Assembly (NCBI GenBank): GCA_036850595.1
Contig: CM072151.1
Location: forward strand, 18,453,307-18,517,306
Direction: 5' to 3'
DNA: 64,000 nt
From: Rhyacichthys aspro
Lineage: Eukaryota; Chordata; Actinopteri; Gobiiformes; Rhyacichthyidae
Of the stretch, positions 60,791 through 64,000 are shown piece by piece. How positions within the stretch are numbered: the first letter of the stretch is position 1; every line of letters begins with the position of its first letter. The notes under the pieces are model-generated. The model did no database searches and was not told the DNA's origin. It worked only from the letters and a program-made list of their open reading frames with translations. A program made the position numbers and the translations under genes.

Positions 60791-62812
60791 GACACTAGGG
60801 GCTACAGATTGGGGTCCAACATTTCTTTTTGAATCTGAAGCAGATGCACTGTTTGTGTTACTGGGACACTGATATGGTCAGATATGGAGCAGATTTGTTA
60901 TGACCAGAAAAATTATACAGGATTTATTATAGATTATGGGCGACATGATATGGCACAGCCCTACTTTGCATATCAAAATGTTCACTCAATCACAGCCTAA
61001 ATAGTAACACTGATGTAACCAGAGGAAGTTATTCCAAGGTCTTTTATTTCTAATACGTCTTTAGCCTTATTCCTTTCAGTATTATAACTGGCTTTATTGT
61101 TTTACCACAACAACTGATGAATAAAGCCTGACTCCAAACAGTAGCCTGAAAAACCGGTGCCACTCCTTTCTGCAGCAACACATTGTAACATACAGTATAT
61201 TAGAATAACAAGTTAAGTGTTTTCATTAACCACACAAGCCTTGGCAAAGAATCAAGTGCTGAGGACAGATTTTACAAAATAAAAATGCTGTTTAAAGGCT
61301 TTTTATACATATAAAACAGAAACATTCATCATGCCTTCATCACTTCTCTGTGCATTCTTTCTTTTTTGCTTTTTTAACTTCAGTTTGCTTTCCAGATGCT
61401 AGTTTATGTAGCTAAATTGTGTAGCGTAAATTTAATTAAAACTATTTGGTAATTAATACCTATTTTGCGTAATTTTGGCTGTTGACAAAGGCATCAGTGA
61501 TCAAGATCTGTAAAAAGTAAAAATGCAATTGTGCAAAGAACAACCAATGAATCAAGCTGCGAGCGATTTCCCAATCCTGTTCTGATTCTCTTAATGATCT
61601 GTCACACTGATGCGCTCATTTTACCACACACACCTTGTGCAAGAACATTTCCTGCCAAGCAGATTTAAACACCTGAGGCTAAACAATAGCGCTGTAGCTG
61701 TTGATACACCGTGGTCCTAGGGAGGGGCCGTGTCATAATGCAATCATGGCACCCTGTTTACACAAGTGCTTTCAAAATGACAATGCTGTGGCTGAACATT
61801 TTGTGCGTGGACGAGGGTGAGCGCGGAGAAAAGTGGGAGGAAAAGAAAACTTGAATGTGGTGTAAAAGCTAAAAGAATGATTGTGTTTAAGCTGGAGTGA
61901 GCGTAGAGGGGGAGGTTACGTCTGTGGCTCGCCTTTGTGAGAACACACTGCTATAGGCTTCATATAAATGGGGATGTATAAAAAAGCTTTGGAGAATTCC
62001 ACAGGTAAGCTATCACTGGGAGAGGGACCGGCCCAAACAGGCAGAGCAGGGCTGGGCTTTCCACCCAGAGGCCTTGGAAGTGTTCACTGTGTTTATGTGG
62101 CAGAGCCGGGGGTTTGGACTTTCACTGCCTCTCACCTCGGCGCAGTCACGAAAATACGGCAAAGGCGTACTCCACCTGCCGTGCACAAACCCAAAAGACT
62201 GAAACAAGAAGGAAAAGTAAGTTTAAGTGCACAACCGAAATAAAAAACTCAAACTGAAGGGCTACACAAGTCAAAATGTTAAGCGCGTTTAGCGGCTGGA
62301 CCGATAATAGCAAACATCTAGATTTGGCACACAAGCCTTAAGCTTGACGGTTTGAGCCACAATATTTATACTTAACGCACACATGCATAAAAGCAACACT
62401 GTACTCTGAGCCAGAGGGCAAGGTGATGAAAAGATCCTCCGTGGGATTTCAAGCGCCTCGGACTCATAAGTCAACACCACAGATAAATATCAGGCCCAGC
62501 TCCAGTTGTCATGGCAAGTGTCCCACATTGTCTCCGAGCGAACAAACAAATGTGCCGAGATTGCTCAATAGCCCCTGCAGGTTTGTCAGCCATCCATACT
62601 TGCATCCATCCAGTGAGCCAGGGTAAGAGGCTGCGTTCACACTCTGGTCGAAAGTGGACAAATCAGCTTGGGTGTGATCAGATTCGTCAATCTAAACATA
62701 AATTCTGAAGTTGCAATTCCAAGTGGGCACAATGAGACTGGTGTGCCCCCTGAGGACCAAAAAAGAAGACATGTTTACTATGATACACTAAGCTTTAGAT
62801 AATGCTATAGTG

Positions 62813-63122
62813 CAGTGGTTCTCAAACTGTGGTATTAGTGCCATCAGTGGTTAGGGAGTCTGTGAGGTTTTGTACATTAAATTGAAATATTAAAATATCA
62901 GGAAATCTAATTCTTTTGCTCTTGGACAATTATCTTTTTACATTCATTTTGGATTAACTATAGGCTACTGCTGTACAGATACCAGAAGTACACTTCTCTC
63001 ATTTCACTATAATCTCTCTATTATACTTCTTACTCTATATGATAACAGTACATAACAATAGGTGATACTAGAGCCAGGTATTTCAGAGATGGTGCTCATT
63101 GTGAAACGTTTGAGGATCACTG
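62813..63122. mobile_element. hAT-type MITE with 8-bp target duplication
   Basis: The 310-bp element has left end CAGTGGTTCTCAAACTGTGG and right end (reverse complement) CAGTGATCCTCAAACGTTTC. The flanks are CTATAGTG (62805-62812) and CTGTAGTG (63123-63130), seven of eight bases alike. No coding capacity. CAGTGGTTCTCAAAC is a widespread hAT terminus in vertebrates. Confidence 0.8.
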
Positions 63123-63408
63123 CTGTAGTGTGTATATAGTCTCGCAATTGTATCACAATATAGATAAGAGATAAAAATATTAACAATGATACATGTTTGG
63201 TCATATTTGGTATGTATTCAAGCTTTTTTGGTCCAAGCAGTGGCCTTTTTTGGGAACTGCAAAGAATATAAAGACAATTTTAGCACAGCATGGTAGTAAT
63301 AGAATCAAATACAAAGCAGATTGATCATAAATTAATCATTAATTAATTAAGTAGGCACTTTTGTCATTTACTTACATTCTGCCAATGTCAGCATATACAG
63401 AGACAACT

Positions 63409-63480
63409 GACATGCTAACACAACCTGCAACTTACAGTACATTCTCTCTGCTGGGATATGGGTTGTTGTAAAAGAATATC
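63409..63480 (+). repeat. Dispersed repeat, copy 2
   Basis: It matches 60697-60760: GCTAACACAACCTGCAAC and then GGGTTGTTGTAAAAGAAT. Boundaries are approximate. No element ends were found. Confidence 0.5.
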
Positions 63481-64000
63481 TACGCTTAGTTTCTGACGGT
63501 TTCTAAGGGACTACAGGGAGATACAAAGTAGATATAGAGGATACAGACGTTTATTCTGGAGTTTGCTGAGAGCAGACGTGCTGCTTGTGTCTCTGTGCGC
63601 AAAGACAGAAGAATAAGATATAGAACAACCCCGGGTGGGACGTGATAGTGTTCACAAAAAGCACTGCTATGCGAATTTCACTTCAGACAAAGACATTTCA
63701 CAATAAGCATAATAAAACATAATAGCATTTTGGGAGATGAGGACCCCTTCAGGATAAGAGATCTGACAACACTTGAATCCATCTGTACTAAGGTGAAGGG
63801 TCTGAAAACATCCACAAAAAGCATCTAGACCCGTTCCTCTGTAGTGTAAATGTAGTCTAAGTGGAGGGCTTAGTTGCTGTACACAGTTCTCCTGTAATCT
63901 CCCTGACCGACTCACTCAAGTATTTACATTATTCATTACCGGGCGCCTCTTCTAACCTCTGAAGCCCAAAACGTACAGCCATGTGAAATGTCATGATGCA

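Larger units (their letters stand above)
56427..64000 (-). other. tprg1: tprg1 upstream intron (at least 7.6 kb), repeats inside
   Basis: No exon matching the amino-terminal half of TPRG1 (including the expected KIDHWNNEKER-like region) was seen. The stretch holds a dispersed-repeat copy (57361-57441), a Tc1-like relic, two hAT-type elements and a repeated segment near 60697 and 63409. Bases about 58130-58240, 61540-61800 and 61900-62680 are repeat-poor and GC-richer. The 5' exons probably lie beyond 64 kb. Confidence 0.5.

Overview
The window is vertebrate nuclear DNA, almost certainly from a teleost fish. The basis is a p63 gene with fish-like protein sequence, short introns, and typical fish repeats: a Tc1-like relic, hAT-type and TTAA-type non-autonomous elements, a tRNA-type SINE and a long CA microsatellite. 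The species cannot be fixed; it looks percomorph-like. No bacterial, phage, CRISPR or viral gene content was seen.

Two genes can be supported, both on the minus strand. The first is tp63 (tumour protein p63), read from about 28.2 kb down to the left edge. Thirteen coding exons are present: TA exons 1-3 (28.1 and 24.1-23.7 kb), the alternative dN first exon (15.85 kb) behind its own TATA box, exon 4 (11.2-11.4 kb), the DNA-binding and tetramerisation exons 5-10 packed into 4.7-2.8 kb, and exons 11 and 12 at 0.7-0.2 kb. All splice sites are GT/AG and all phases match across junctions. The alpha-specific 3' exons (SAM and inhibitory domains) lie left of base 1.

The second gene is tprg1 (p63-regulated gene 1). 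Only its last two coding exons are present (56.3-56.4 and 54.1-54.3 kb); the 5' part must lie beyond 64 kb or in exons I could not recognise. A tp63-tprg1 head-to-tail pair matches the order known in other vertebrates.

The 26 kb between the TAp63 start and the tprg1 stop (28.2-54.0 kb) holds no gene I can recognise. It has old tandem duplications, element relics, a CA microsatellite and several GC-richer, repeat-poor patches that could be regulatory. The most instructive non-coding structures are: a SINE with a perfect 10-bp target duplication nested in a TTAA-flanked MITE that fills tp63 intron 6; a 0.96-kb TTAA element with nearly perfect terminal repeats; two hAT-type elements with 8-bp target duplications; two diverged direct duplications with about 1 kb periods; a dispersed repeat present five times; and a three-codon upstream ORF whose stop overlaps the TAp63 start codon.

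I did not find a wholly new biological system. The interest lies in the p63 dual-promoter layout, possible 5'-UTR control of TAp63, candidate enhancers and the mobile-element record.
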